A DNA stretch of 64,000 bases from Plutella xylostella. Its lineage: Eukaryota > Arthropoda > Insecta > Lepidoptera > Plutellidae. Positions 46,621-57,910 of this stretch are shown here, one piece after another (position 1 is the first letter of the stretch; each line of letters begins with the position of its first letter). The stretch lies in assembly GCF_932276165.1 (NCBI RefSeq), contig NC_064008.1, positions 2,733,001 to 2,797,000 on the forward strand. The letters run 5' to 3'. Made by a program: the position numbers and the translations under genes. The notes under the pieces are model-generated. The model did not search any database. It was not told the DNA's origin and worked only from the letters and a program-made list of their open reading frames with translations.

Positions 46621-47489
46621 CTCTAGGTACCTAGTGTGTGGTGCTGAACACTGGGTACGCCGGATGTGATGAGTTGGAAAATTGTGTGCGGGAAAAACAA
46701 CTGGCGAACGACGAACGCAACTTCGGCCGAGATATCGGCTAACTTCGACTACCGTTTAATAAAGTGTAGCAAGTCGCGTTTCCTATGTTGTCTGTCTATG
46801 TTGTTCACAATTGGTTAGTGACACTGCAAATAATAAGGTAGGTAAGTAGTGGTAACGAATGAAACATAAGTTGACACTGTCTATTGCTTATTAACTAGTT
46901 GGACCAATTTCTAATCGGTGATGGTAAGGCCGCTGAATCAAGAATTCTGCGTGATTTCTTCTTGATTTCGGAGCTATTTGTGTATTATGTAAAATGTAAG
47001 TAAATATTACCTATTATATTATTTATTAAGGGGGGGGTGAAAAAGACTGTGAATTGCTATTAGCTCTCTTTAATTTGAAAGTTAATATACCAGGGTTGCA
47101 TAAGACCCTGTAAGCAATATATATTTTTTCAATATTACCATAACCATCGCATGAGGCAGACAATCGAATGGTGTATTCGTCACTGTTTTTTCCTCATTGG
47201 ACACATAATTAAAAAATTGTGGCAACACTGTGATCCACGAAGAATAAATATTTTATATTTTACGGATGTGGTAAACACTCAAGACTAAAAAAAGAATTGT
47301 TTGGGCCCTACGCTACCACAGAAGATACACAGACACGTTGAATTTATAATTGTAACACCCCTCTTTTTCGTCAGAAGTTAATACTTTGTTATTGTGCAAT
47401 GGAAACTTATGACAGGATCGCGTAAACATGAGAAATAAATATAATCATGTAAAAAATCAAAGGTTTGAAAAGAGTTGCTTGTTAAAAAT

Positions 47490-48800
47490 ATTTATTTATT
47501 TATTTATTTGATACTTTATTGCACAAATATGAAATATAAGTGTACAAAAAGTGGACTTAATGCTAAAAGCATTTTCTACCAGCCAACCTACAGGAGGTAC
47601 AGAAAAACTAGTAGAAAGGTGCAACAAAAAAAAAAGTAGTTACTAAATTGAAAAAGCAAAAACAAAATAAAGTCACTTGATAATTAACTTAATAGATATA
47701 CATAAAATGGGTTCCGCTCATCTCGCATAATCTTTATTGACCAAAACTCATTTCGCATAACTCGTATGGTCTAAACTTTTTTGGCCGAACCATCACTTTG
47801 CCAAGACTTATGTGGCATAAGGCTCGTTTCGTCTAAAACTCTTTAGGCACAATCTTTAAACACCTAAGTTTCGTTTGCTCAATTTTATGTTCGTCTATAC
47901 CTATGTATAATCTTGTTTCTCCTAATGTTATCTTAATAAATAATATATTAAGTATGTAGTAAATGTACAAATTGTGGTATTTTTCTCCTACATCCCGAAA
48001 ATCACGATATTGTATGATCAAAAAATCGAAAGTTAACGACCAATATAATTATTACAAACCCCATGAGATCGAAACCTAAAAATAGGTGCGACGACGAGCA
48101 AAGCGAGGAGGAGCGTGTTAGGTGCACATGTTCATCAAAACCAAAGCGGAGCGCAGCGAAGCGGAGCGGAGCGTTTTCCAAACAGCAGAAAAAACAATAC
48201 AAGACCAGTTTGCGCTATGTAGGGAGACGCTTCGTCAAAGTTAAAGCCAAACGAATATTATTACTTTGTATAAACCTATGCCATACCATTATTAGGCTAT
48301 TCAAGATTTGGCCATACCATTATTAGGCTAAACAATGTTATGCGAAATATATTTTTACTAAACGAGATTTATGCCATACGATTTTCGGCGTAACGAGACT
48401 TTGACCAAACGTTACTATGCAATACGAGATAAGGCAAATAAATCTTATGCCAAAAAAGGTAGAACCCAATGTATACATACTTTAAATTACTAATTATACT
48501 ATAAATTCAATAATTATATATATATACAATAATACATACAAAATTATAATATTCAAAGAGGTACAAGAAAATGCTACTTATCTAACTTGCTGAGATAATG
48601 AGCACGGGTTAGTCGCTTGAAGACATTGCGGGAAGGAGCTTTCCTAATGTTCTCGGGAAGATTATTCCATAGGCGCACAGCGGTGACAGCGAAAGAGTCT
48701 GACATGAAACCAGAATGGAAAGAGGGTAGTGCTAATAGATGATTATGGGAGGAACGGAGATGACGAGTGTGAGTGTCAGAAAGAAAGTTGAACATGGACT
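47490..48800 (-). pseudogene. LINE 3' end: ORF2 C-terminus and UTR, split by a later element
   Basis: On the minus strand the frame from 48795 to 48574 reads FAVTAVRLWNNLPENIRKA and ends ...HYLSKLDK, the usual C-terminus of Jockey/CR1-type LINEs. The 3' UTR continues to GTGCAATAAAGTATC and an (AAAT)n tail at about 47495-47515. The UTR is interrupted by the element at 47709-48467. The RT domain is absent. Confidence 0.75.
47709..48467. mobile_element. GCATAA-rich inverted-end element, copy 1, nested in a LINE
   Basis: The short inverse ends GGGTTC and GAACCC are flanked by AAT on both sides. Inside, degenerate phrases of the type TTTCGCATAA, CTCGTTTCGTCTAAAA and CTCGTATGGTCTAAAC repeat about every 20 bp. 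A central block of GC-rich words (GCGGAGCGCAGCGAAGCG) gives spurious frames on both strands. The same layout is at 63428-64000. Superfamily unknown. Confidence 0.7.
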
Positions 48801-49455
48801 TAAGGTAAGGGGACGTGACATGGACGTAATATTAGTAGTTTTTTGTATGGTTTGTGTTATTACGTCCATTTTTCTTAATTTTTTCTAAACTAAACAAAAT
48901 TACCTCATCCATATAGGCTCACTTATATCCGGAGGCCAATGTAAAAGACTCACGCTTGAAACTTTTTTGCCTCGCGTGTACCGTGACAGACAGACGGACA
49001 GGGCGATTTATAATAAGTCGTTATCATACTATCTGGGCACGCCAACTAAAACCAGTATAAACTCATCCATGCATATCAAACTGCTAGTTCTAAAAAACAA
49101 CGAAACGAAAGTTCATAGTATACTGGGTTGTATTTCAGTGCAATTCCTTAGCTCGTATTATTATAGTTACCGATTCGGTGTCTATCGGTGTTGGTCCTTT
49201 GTAATTACCATCACGGAAAGGGTTGGAAATATAGTTTGTGTTTTTTTGCCGATTGCGATCGCAATTTTTTTTACAGTCACATGAGTCATGCAAAAACACA
49301 CATGGAAATATAAAAAATCCAGTTCAAACATCAGACTCTTAAATTACGATTTTTTAAATTTGCTGAATTACCTAAATTGAATGTATTTTAAACTAAAACC
49401 AATGTTAAGTAGGTGACGGCAACCAGAGAAATAACGAACGTTACGTACCTAGTAC

Positions 49456-50329
49456 TAGGGTTTCGTTCCCGTGTTCCCGGGATTTCCCGTTCCCGGGAAT
49501 TCCCGGGAAATTTGTCCTTCCCGAAACCGGGAAAAAAATAGCATTCCCGGGAATTCCCGGGTTTGATTTTTAATCGATTCTATAATATATTTTCATCGTT
49601 ATTTATCTGTTTCTCCTACCTTAAACCAAAAAAAAATGATCGGCAGGCTTGTCATCTACGATCAGATACTCGGTTTTTTTGTAATTTATTGGAAAATCAT
49701 ACGTGTTATTGTTTTCGCGCAGCTGAAGATAAATGACTCATCTACATCACCTTATTTCACCTCTTCCTGATTCAATATTTTCATCTTTATTTATCTGTTG
49801 GTCCTACCGCCTACATACAATATAATGTTACCAAAGAGTATGTAAAAGCTAACGCTAGTGTGACGCCTGTCATATTTTTTTATGTCCCGGTTTTGTGTCC
49901 ACGTTTATTTTTTATAAAATTACTTACGCATAGAAAAAAACAAAATAAGAAGTAGGTTGAGCGATAAATCGTTGAATTAATTAATTTTTCTAAAACCTCA
50001 AATGTAATATTAATATTATTTTCAAACTGTTATTTATAATACCTTTGTTATTGTTTAATTTACAATTAAGAAAAACAAATGATATTGCATGTAAAACAAA
50101 TCATTATCATTTTGGTTGTTAATTTATCTGAATGTTGCTTTTTTCTACCTATACGAGTGATAAAAGTATATTTGATTTAATTGTTAGTGTTTTAATAGAC
50201 TTTGAATACCCGAAAATAGCAAAACCAATCATTTAAAATAAATTCCCGTTTCCCGGGAATTCCCGGGAAATCTTGAAAAAAATTCCCGTTTCCCGGGAAC
50301 AGAAAAAAGTCGGGAAAAACGAAACCCTA
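49456..50329. mobile_element. hAT-type element with TTCCCGGGAATTCCCGGG palindromes
   Basis: The ends TAGGGTTTCGTTCCCG and, inverted, TAGGGTTTCGTTTTTCCCG lie inside a perfect 8-bp duplication CCTAGTAC (49448-49455 and 50330-50337). Both subterminal zones are filled with TTCCCGGGAATTCCCGGG. The 874 bp hold no transposase. Its layout parallels the element at 13475. Confidence 0.88.
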
Positions 50330-50577
50330 CCTAGTACTTACACTACATAGGTATATTTTTAGATAAATTGTAATATTTTATACCGTGTTCTGTATAAATC
50401 TACCAGGGTAGCATAGATACTTGGAGCATTTCGCTACAGGCCTCAGGCATGTTTACTTTATACACAATGTGCGCAGCATGGACATTATAAATTAATCTCC
50501 TTGGATACAGATCCCTTGTAGACACAAATGGGTAAAGGAGGTGATTCAGGCAGTTAAAAATAAGTACTTATAACTTC

Positions 50578-50698
50578 ATAGTAAAAAAGTCACGTGACCA
50601 TTTCGCGAATTTCCAAAACTCGTAGAACAAAAGTTGTTCAGAATGACCCCCTGAGTCCCTTTCGGCTTAGTACTTATACCCTTTTTGCAACACCCTGT
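50578..50698. repeat. One-armed fragment of the CAGGGTGTTGCAAAA family
   Basis: GTCACGTGACCATTTCGCG through CTTTCGGCTTAGTAC to TTTTTGCAACACCCTGTA matches a single arm of the fold-back element at 33119. Confidence 0.65.
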
Positions 50699-50922
50699 AT
50701 TGCCAGATGGTCTAGACTCTAGTGACTAGAGTCACTCTAGTCACTATACTCTGAAGAAACTTAGGTTATCGTTCATATTTACGGGCTTTTACAGTCGATA
50801 CTGTGATTTACTATAAATAGGAAAATCTGGTAATACAGAATAAACTACCGTTTTCATTCAAATGGGTAAAGTATGCTCAGTTGCTAGAAGTAATATTAAT
50901 TTAAAATAATACAGAAAAAAAT

Positions 50923-51692
50923 AAAAAACCGACTTCAAAAAACCACTAAAATGTAAGAAATAATTTAAGGTTTACACAAATTCTACTCGTATGTGACAGT
51001 ACAAATATACCTAAGCAGGAACTGTTCTTTTTTGATGTTGGTGCGGTGACAAAGTAATCTGAAGAAATTTGGCACCAACTTCAAAAAAGAACAGTTCCTG
51101 CTTAGGTATATTTGTACTGTCACATACGAGTAGAATTTGTGTAAACCTTAAATTATTTCTTACATTTTAGTGGTTTTTTGAAGTCGGTTTTTTAATTTTT
51201 TAAATTATTATTTTATTTTATACTTTTTAGTATATTTGCAATAATTTTCAATCAAAAGTAAGGTGCAAATGATACCAAAAAGTCCTACTAATCATTACGA
51301 ATCATTCAAGCCTAAATACGAAGTAGTTGCTATATACCGTTGAGGAGTTCCCCTGACTGCCTTCCGTTTCCATCATCAGATCAGCTCAAGGTCACCATCA
51401 TATTTTTTTGTTATAAGAACTATATTTACGTTCTAAATTTCATTAGAATCGGTTACTAGGTGCCCAAAATGGAAATTCATACCCTGTTTTTACCCCTTTA
51501 CCCACCCTTGGGGGTGAACTAAAATTCTGAAAAAAAATGGGACCACCTGGGAGCTCAATGCAATACAACAAAAAAAGAATTTTCAAAATCGGTCCATAAA
51601 CGGCGGAGTAATCGGTGAACATACATAAAAAAAATATAAAAAAAAAGATCCCGACGAATTGAGAACCTCCTCCTTTTTTTGAAGTCGGTTAA
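50923..51692. mobile_element. ACCGACTTC element with a ~111-bp-arm hairpin
   Basis: The outer ends AAAAACCGACTTC and GAAGTCGGTTAAAAA match the MITE at 38043, as do AAAGTCCTACTAATCA and GTTCCCCTGACTGCC inside. The left third (50923-51193) is an extra, essentially perfect inverted repeat with arms of about 111 bp. Its loop itself contains GTTGGTGC and GGCACCAAC. Confidence 0.8.
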
Positions 51693-51811
51693 AAATGATG
51701 ACAATAGAATAAATCTATCGTACAAGCGACTTCACGACAGTGTTAGACTCATCATTAATTTGTAGGTATGTAGGTAGTACCTAAGTATTAAGTATGATGT
51801 ATATTTTCAAC

Positions 51812-52066
51812 GACCGAATGGCGTAGTGGTTAGTGACCCTGACTACTGAGCCGAAGGTCCCGGGTTCGATTCCCGGCTGGGGCAGATATTTGTTAAAACA
51901 TAGATATTTGTACTCCGGTCTTGGATGTGCCCGTAAAATGGCAATAGGCCCGCTCCCTATTATATTGGGACTAACATAACACTTTGGCGAAAAGTGGGTG
52001 CAGCAATGCACCTCTGCCTACCCTACAAGGGAGTACATAAGTACAAGGCGTGAGTATGTGTATGTG
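51812..52066 (+). mobile_element. tRNA-derived SINE, body type 2, with 14-bp target duplication
   Basis: The same tRNA-like head as at 32311 (A box TGGCGTAGTGG, B box GGTTCGATTCC) joins a different body: AATGGCAATAGGCCCGCTCC, CACTTTGGCGAAAAGTGGG and CCTCTGCCTACCC. A perfect TGTATATTTTCAAC lies on both sides (51798-51811 and 52067-52080). Confidence 0.92.
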
Positions 52067-52455
52067 TGTATATTTTCAACTGTATACCGAACTTTTACAA
52101 TGACAAACTACAAGCAAGTAGGATACTCAGTCTTTACCCATGGTTACGTAACTGGATTAACATAGTACCTACCGACTTACATATTTACTTACATAACAGT
52201 TACGTAGCAGGAACCTTACTATAATTGCAAAAAAGAGCAACTGCATACTCCACATAGGTTGGTCGAAGGAAAACGAGGTTGGAAATTCGCCAGCACGCAT
52301 TTTAGGCCCAACATAAATTAAATTATTTAATGGTGAGCTGTATTGAAATGAGGACAGTGAATATGATAATTTAGAATTCAAGGGTTATGTTATCCAGGTG
52401 CTGTGTCCTAGAAACACTACTGGTCTAGTACCTATAGTTACGTATATATATTATT

Positions 52456-52652
52456 ACTAGCTGTTCCCGCGAGCTTCGCTTCGCCTCAAAAAGTTTTCCC
52501 GTGGGAATTCCGGGATAAAAAGTAGCCTATGTTCTTTCTCAGGATCTAGCTAGACCATATGTACCTATACCAAATTTCATTCAAATCCGTTCAGTAGTTT
52601 TTGAAAGAGTAACAGACAGACAGACACAGTTACTTTCGCATTTATAATATTA
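52456..52652 (+). repeat. RTE-like LINE 3' tail, copy 4
   Basis: ACTAGCTGTTCCCGCGAGC, GTGGGAATTCCGGGATAAA, (CAGA)n and CGCATTTATAATATTA; the least decayed of the four copies. Confidence 0.78.
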
Positions 52653-53798
52653 TATTTAGGAAATGAGGTTTTATTCTTTGTAATCATAAATGCGCATAGA
52701 GCTTTTAAATTTAACAAAGTCGAACTTGAGCTAATAGCGTTTTTAACCAGTTAACGTAGTCATTGTACAGAGAAGTTTGAATCTGTGTAAAAGAAGCAGA
52801 AACTGCGAATTATCTTCAAAACCATCGGAAACTATTCCGTGCACCAAATATACCAAATAAATCCCAACAAACGCATATCCGAACGCGTTATTCTAGCAGA
52901 AAAAATGCATAGGGAAAGCGCGCGAAAATTCACAGAAACAAAAAACGGCCGCGCCGATATAAAAACAATAACTTGGCGAGACGGGCGATATGCAAAAATG
53001 TTGCGAAAATAAAATACCTACCAGATATAAAAGGGAATAAATAAAATAATAAAAAAATATAAATCCAGTCCTTTTTGTTTCCCGTTCGTCGGATGGGTTC
53101 TTGATGTAAAAAAAGCGCCCGCTTCTAGACAGCCTGTCAGTGGCTTCAGCAAGAACGACGCAACTGATATTTCTGACGGCGTGTTTTTTTTAGATAAGAT
53201 ATGAGAAAATGTGCGATATAGTTATAGTTTTGGGATGTACTAGAATGGCTTGTAAGGTTTTTATAAAGCCATTCCATACAGTAGATGATGCCACTTTGCT
53301 AACAAATAATATATTATACCTACTTATAGGTACTTACTTATTGTAGGTCTGTAGGTATTTGTGACTTATGTTATTCATGGAAGGGATAGTGAACCAGTTA
53401 TTGATTATGATTAATACGAGAAGCAATACGGTCTCTTCAGATGGAGAAATCTTCTCAAAGCCCTTTGTCCCTGCTGAGGGACGTCAGGATGGATGTATGT
53501 ATATAGTCTCTTATACCATTTTGGAATTGGCGGAATTTTGCCTTGTTTGTGTTGAGCACTCTTACCGATATTAATTTTATTTTTGAGTCAGTTGATTGTG
53601 ATTCGTGAACGATTGTTTTCAAACTACACTCCTCCGATTGGGTTCGGCTATTGTATGATGGTGTTCAGATTCAGATTTCTCCACCCATACAGTTCTACTA
53701 AAATGCCACCAATGAATCTAAGCCGGTGTCAGCTGATACAAACGTACACAGTCATTTCTTTGTGACTACACACGACACCAACAAAGAGTTACATAAGC
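52653..53798. other. Intergenic, no feature recognised
   Basis: AT-rich with open frames at 53368-53574 and 53583-53765 that show no domain. No repeat ends found. Confidence 0.4.
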
Positions 53799-53941
53799 TA
53801 CCGTACCATCACCGACACATTAGCAATTAACAATCTAAGCAGCGTCGCTCGCCTGTCAGATCCATACAAGTTATGTCAGATTTGACAAGCGAGCGACGAC
53901 GCTGCTTAAGGATCGCTAATTGATAATATAATGGTAATGTA
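53799..53941. mobile_element. TACCGTACCA MITE family, copy 3
   Basis: The ends TACCGTACCAT and ATGGTAATGTA, then TTAGCAATTAACAATCTAAG and an inner stem GCAGCGTCGCTCGCCTGTCA against GACAAGCGAGCGACGACGC. The best-preserved of three copies. Confidence 0.7.
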
Positions 53942-54292
53942 AATGTACACTTGATGGCAATAAAATTTTAAATTTGAATTTAATCCCAAAGTTACTCTCA
54001 CTACAAAATTAATGAAAATTAAAATAGCCCTAAAAAGTCCACTAGTCTTTCCATCCAGCCAGCGATATTTTCAAAATTGGAACGCACGAAGCTCAGCTAC
54101 GTCCGTGTGCGTGGGGCGCGCGATATTTCAAAGTGGGCAGAAGTACATTCGCGCTATAGCTAGGTAGCGCCGCCCGGGACCAGCGTTGCCGGCTTAATGC
54201 CCTCTGGCTAGTGGGAGATGTAATATGTGGAGCTATATAGGCGAGGTGTACAGGGTGGGAAAAAGATATAAGGGGAATGAAGGGGTGACTGA

Positions 54293-54493
54293 GCGGTGGT
54301 AGCTCAGTCGGGTAAGCGCCCGCTTCTCACGCCAGAGATGTGGGTTCCAATCCCGGCGCTGACATATTTGAATTTAAGTACACTGTATACCATCGCTCTC
54401 ACGGTGAAGGAAAACATCGTGAGGAAACCTGCATACTTATCTAGATTTAGCACATCTAGATAAATGTGAGCCCACCAACCCGCAGAGGAGAGA
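54293..54493 (+). mobile_element. tRNA-derived SINE, second family, copy 2
   Basis: A box TAGCTCAGTCGG, B box GGTTCCAATCC, then GAAAACATCGTGAGGAAACC and CCCACCAACCCGCAGAGG. It ends just before the element at 54510. Confidence 0.75.
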
Positions 54494-54509
54494 AATATTT
54501 AAAAAGTTA

Positions 54510-54823
54510 GGGGCCCTCCATTAATCACGTGAGGTCGTTTTTCTAATTTTTTCCCTCCCCCCTGGTGATATTTGGTGAGGTTTGGGACCGCGCGGGGAGT
54601 CGTTGCTTAGCAACGGCGGACGAGTCAATCAAGGTCATACTACAAATCGTTGAAATTTTTGCGCCGTTCAAAATTACTGTTCAGAAATACCTAGCGCTAT
54701 TTGACAAAAAAATAATACACGTGATGTCTAACGAGACCCCCCCCTCCCCCCTCGTGATGTTTCGTGAGGTTTTCCGTACCCCCTCCCCCCCCTTTGAGAC
54801 TCACGTGATTAATGGACGGCCCC
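54510..54823. mobile_element. 314-bp element with GGGGCCGTCCATTAATCACG ends and TTA duplication
   Basis: The left end GGGGCCCTCCATTAATCACG and the right end, inverted, GGGGCCGTCCATTAATCACG differ by one base. TTA flanks both sides (54507-54509 and 54824-54826). Inside are C-rich tracts next to CTCGTGATGT / CTGGTGATAT and a GTTGCTTAGCAAC palindrome. No transposase. The open frames across it are incidental. Confidence 0.8.
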
Positions 54824-54826
54824 TTA

Positions 54827-56519
54827 AATAGGCGATTGATTGGTGCATAGCACTGTGCCCCTGCCAAGTCGAGCAAACGGCAGTACAAACTGTACCACGC
54901 TTTTATAAAAACAGCCAAATAGTCACTGGACTGGCCAAAGTTATATTCCAGTGGAGGAGAGACCCAATATCGTAGAGGAGTGCAGGCCACCGTCGCGTAA
55001 GACAAGGACGGAGAATAAGACGAAGGGTTGCTGCGAGACCCAGAAAGTACCGAGTTTCTCCGCCAACGAGCGAGCGCTCGGAAATACGATTCAACATGGA
55101 CGAACGCAACCATAAAGTAGCGCATTTAAAATACACGCCAGAGAGATAAGGAATTTATTCAAGTGCCTTTATTTAGCGGGGTTCCCAGCTAGTTTTTCGA
55201 AATATATTTACACCAAAAAATCGGGGATTTTCTACTGGTTATGTCTGTGTAAAAATAATTATGGATTTATTTGTAGTTTGGCCGCAATAAGACTTTGAAG
55301 TCGGGGCCAGAGATAGAATAATTTTCGTTCTCTAATGCGGTACTTTATGGGAACTTCGTAACAATAGCAGAGAGGGGGGGGCGGCGCGCGCATGAAGTAC
55401 CACATTTCGTTGTTACTGGAACTTGAGATAATAAAACCGGTACTTTATAGACGCGTTGCCTAGAGAGGATATGCCAAGATAACAGTAACTTTCGTACGGC
55501 CCTGTATATGTTGTATACTAGCTATGTGCTTTTTTTTTCTTCTTTCGGACGTCTTGGGCCCTAGAACGAGTTTTGGGCACTTTCATACTACCTACCTATG
55601 CGCAATGCAACGGTAGTTTTGAATTTCGAATTTGGCTGTTCTAAATTCAGAATTTCCTGGGAACCCATGAACGCTTTTTGAATATAGAGCGATCGTGGCG
55701 GTTTAAATGCGGCCAGTGTTAAACATAATAATACTTATACCTAATATAAATATTACTAATTATATTATTTTTTAAGTAAGTAAGTATGTATAATTTATAT
55801 AAATTATATAAATTTAACTTTACTTTCTTTTGGCGTGTTTTAGTACGAAGGTCGATTTCACATGCAACATAATACATAGTTAGGTATTAAGAAACAAAGC
55901 CAAGTAGGTAGATGAGCTATACCTAGTTTATTATTGCTACTATTATAGGAACTTAAATAAAAAACAATATGTTGATACCTACATAACATGGTGTTACATA
56001 CATGTTTTCTGGTAAGTGTAGCTCTTATACTAAAATAGAAATTAAAAAAAACAGAAAACCTTTCCATAATTTCTTACGTAACAAGGAATACTTACGTAAG
56101 TACCTATATCATTTTAAAAGCAAATACCAAAAAGAGTAAAAATAACAAAAACCCCAAAAAGTTTGACTGTAATGTAAAGCCTATTTTTATAACAACTTTA
56201 TTTTCATATTTCGCAATGTTCTATTTCGTGTTCCAGGATAAAGTTCCATTTACGTAACTGTTACCAAGTGGTTACCAACCTATGACGTCCGTAATGACGT
56301 AAAAACTTTGTAAAGTTTGATCCTTTTTACTAAAAAGGATCAAACTTTCGGTTGGAACTTGGAACTCGAAAGTTTCCCCTTCTCTTTTAGTTAAATTTTA
56401 GTCCAGTTTCTTTCGTGAATACTTATTTATAAAATAATATAAGTACTTGCACCAAAATAAATTTGCCAGCATACAAATTATCAGAGTAGGTATAAAAATT
56501 ATTCATTTAATTAATACCA
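54827..56519. other. Intergenic, no feature recognised
   Basis: 55370-55395 is a G-rich run with GGCGGCGCGCGCATG. A small perfect inverted repeat GTTTGATCCTTTTTA / TAAAAAGGATCAAAC lies near 56317-56347. No gene is visible. Confidence 0.4.
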
Positions 56520-56529
56520 AACTAATTAT

Positions 56530-56770
56530 TTATACACTCACACCTTGTAGTAATGTACTCCCTTGCGGGGTAGGCAGATGTGCATTGCTGCACCCACTTT
56601 TCGCCAGTGTTATGTTAGTCCCAATAGGGGGCGGGCGGGCCTATTGCCATTTTACGGGCACATCCAAGAGTTCCAAGACCCGAGAACAAATATCTGCCCC
56701 AGCCGGGAATCGAACCCGGGAAATTCGGCTCAGTAGTCAGGGTCACTAACCACTACGCCATTTGGTCGCC
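56530..56770 (-). mobile_element. tRNA-derived SINE, body type 2, reverse copy
   Basis: Minus strand: GGCGACCAAATGGCGTAGTG, B box GGTTCGATTCC, and the same GGCAATAGGCCCG and GGCGAAAAGTGGGTG body as at 51812. A 10-bp duplication AACTAATTAT flanks it (56520-56529 and 56771-56780). Confidence 0.9.
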
Positions 56771-57196
56771 AACTAATTATAATATAAGTTAATATTATTA
56801 TAATTACTTACAGTACACACGCCTGCCTGCCTTGTTAATATTTTTGGAAGTGTATTTTGTATATTCACTTCATCCATTTAATGAGGTACAGTCCAGACCT
56901 ATGTACATATACTCACTAGAATATATTCCGGGGAATGCTATGTACGTATAGTTTATGTACATATATGTATATTATGTATACATAGAGCACGCAGAGCGCG
57001 TGCGTGTCCCCTGAAATGTACTAGGATTGCATAATTTGATACTTTGATTTTAAATTTCAGGTTTATTTTGATCGTAACTTTTTCACGCATGTTTTGAAGG
57101 ATGAATTGAAATAGCGTAAAGGAGCCTGGAACAGACCGGATGCAACAGTGGTGAGTAAATCTGACTGCGGTTCCAGGTTCGATTACCAGCCATCAC

Positions 57197-57428
57197 ACAC
57201 TTGCAAAGAAACGCAGTTCCACTTACAAAATTGCGACACTACATGGCCCTAATTTTCTTATACATTTTATAGGAAATTTGAACAGAATGTTTATGTTTTT
57301 AGTTGGTAACATTCTGGTGAGCTTTTAAATGTACTTCAATATTGCAGACAGGGTCATTAAGCTAGCCTTTTCCGCTTAGGAATAACCTGGTGATTTTCTG
57401 ACTGGAACTTTTTCATTCCTCGTGAGTG
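57197..57428. mobile_element. Diverged TA-flanked MITE of the 10200 family
   Basis: The right end, inverted, is CACTCACGAGGAATGAAAA then GTTCCAG, with TA following at 57429-57430. The left end CACACTTGCAAAGAAACG then GTTCCACTTAC is more decayed. Confidence 0.6.
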
Positions 57429-57444
57429 TAGTTGATAACTCTTA

Positions 57445-57591
57445 CCCCCTTATTCATAGAGAAGTTACAAAACGTTTTAACTAATACACTGTTTTGTCCC
57501 TCTCCGACAAAGAACAATTTGTTCTTTGACAGAGAGGGACAAAACAGTTTATTAGTTAAAACGTATTGTAACTTTTCTATGAATAAGGGGG
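57445..57591. mobile_element. Palindromic 147-bp MITE, copy 2
   Basis: By my base-by-base reading this is the exact reverse complement of 527-673 over all 147 bp. Here the flanks are a perfect TTA duplication (57442-57444 and 57592-57594). It sits 14 bp from the right TA of the preceding element. Confidence 0.9.
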
Positions 57592-57729
57592 TTATTGTAT
57601 TGTACTCTCATCTCATTACCATAACCATAAGTGAGTACATCACCCTGCCCCCCATTCGCTATTTTCTAAATGACGATTTGTACCATTTTTGAAGAGATTA
57701 AAATTTATGTAACTAATGTAAATTTTTAC

Positions 57730-57910
57730 CTTCTTCTTCTTCTTCAAGTGCCTCTCCACTATTGGAGGTGGGCAGTCAGCTAGGTATACTCTTTTCCTTC
57801 TCTTGCCAACTGAAATAGGTCTTCAACACTGGCAGTTCCTGTCCATTCCCTAATGTTTCAGAGCCACGATTTCCTTCTCCTTACAGCAGCACTCCTTTTT
57901 ACCCTCCACC
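57730..57910. repeat. Dispersed CTTCTTCTT...CTCTCCACTATTGGAGG repeat
   Basis: CTTCTTCTTCTTCAAGTGCC, TCTCCACTATTGGAGG, ACAGCAGCACTCC and similar words match 2719-2765; probably an inverse LINE end. Confidence 0.5.

Noticed and set aside
48063..48326. 87-codon frame rich in Lys/Arg/Ser
   Set aside because: It lies in the GCGGAGCGAAGCG block of a repeat element, with the counterpart frame in copy 2 at 63451-63768.
54293..54370. tRNA gene suggested by TAGCTCAGTCGG and GGTTCCAATCC
   Set aside because: Same reasoning: head of a repeated SINE with no proper acceptor stem.
54697..55125. 142-codon minus-strand frame
   Set aside because: It runs across the inverted-repeat element at 54510 and its C-rich tracts; compositional.
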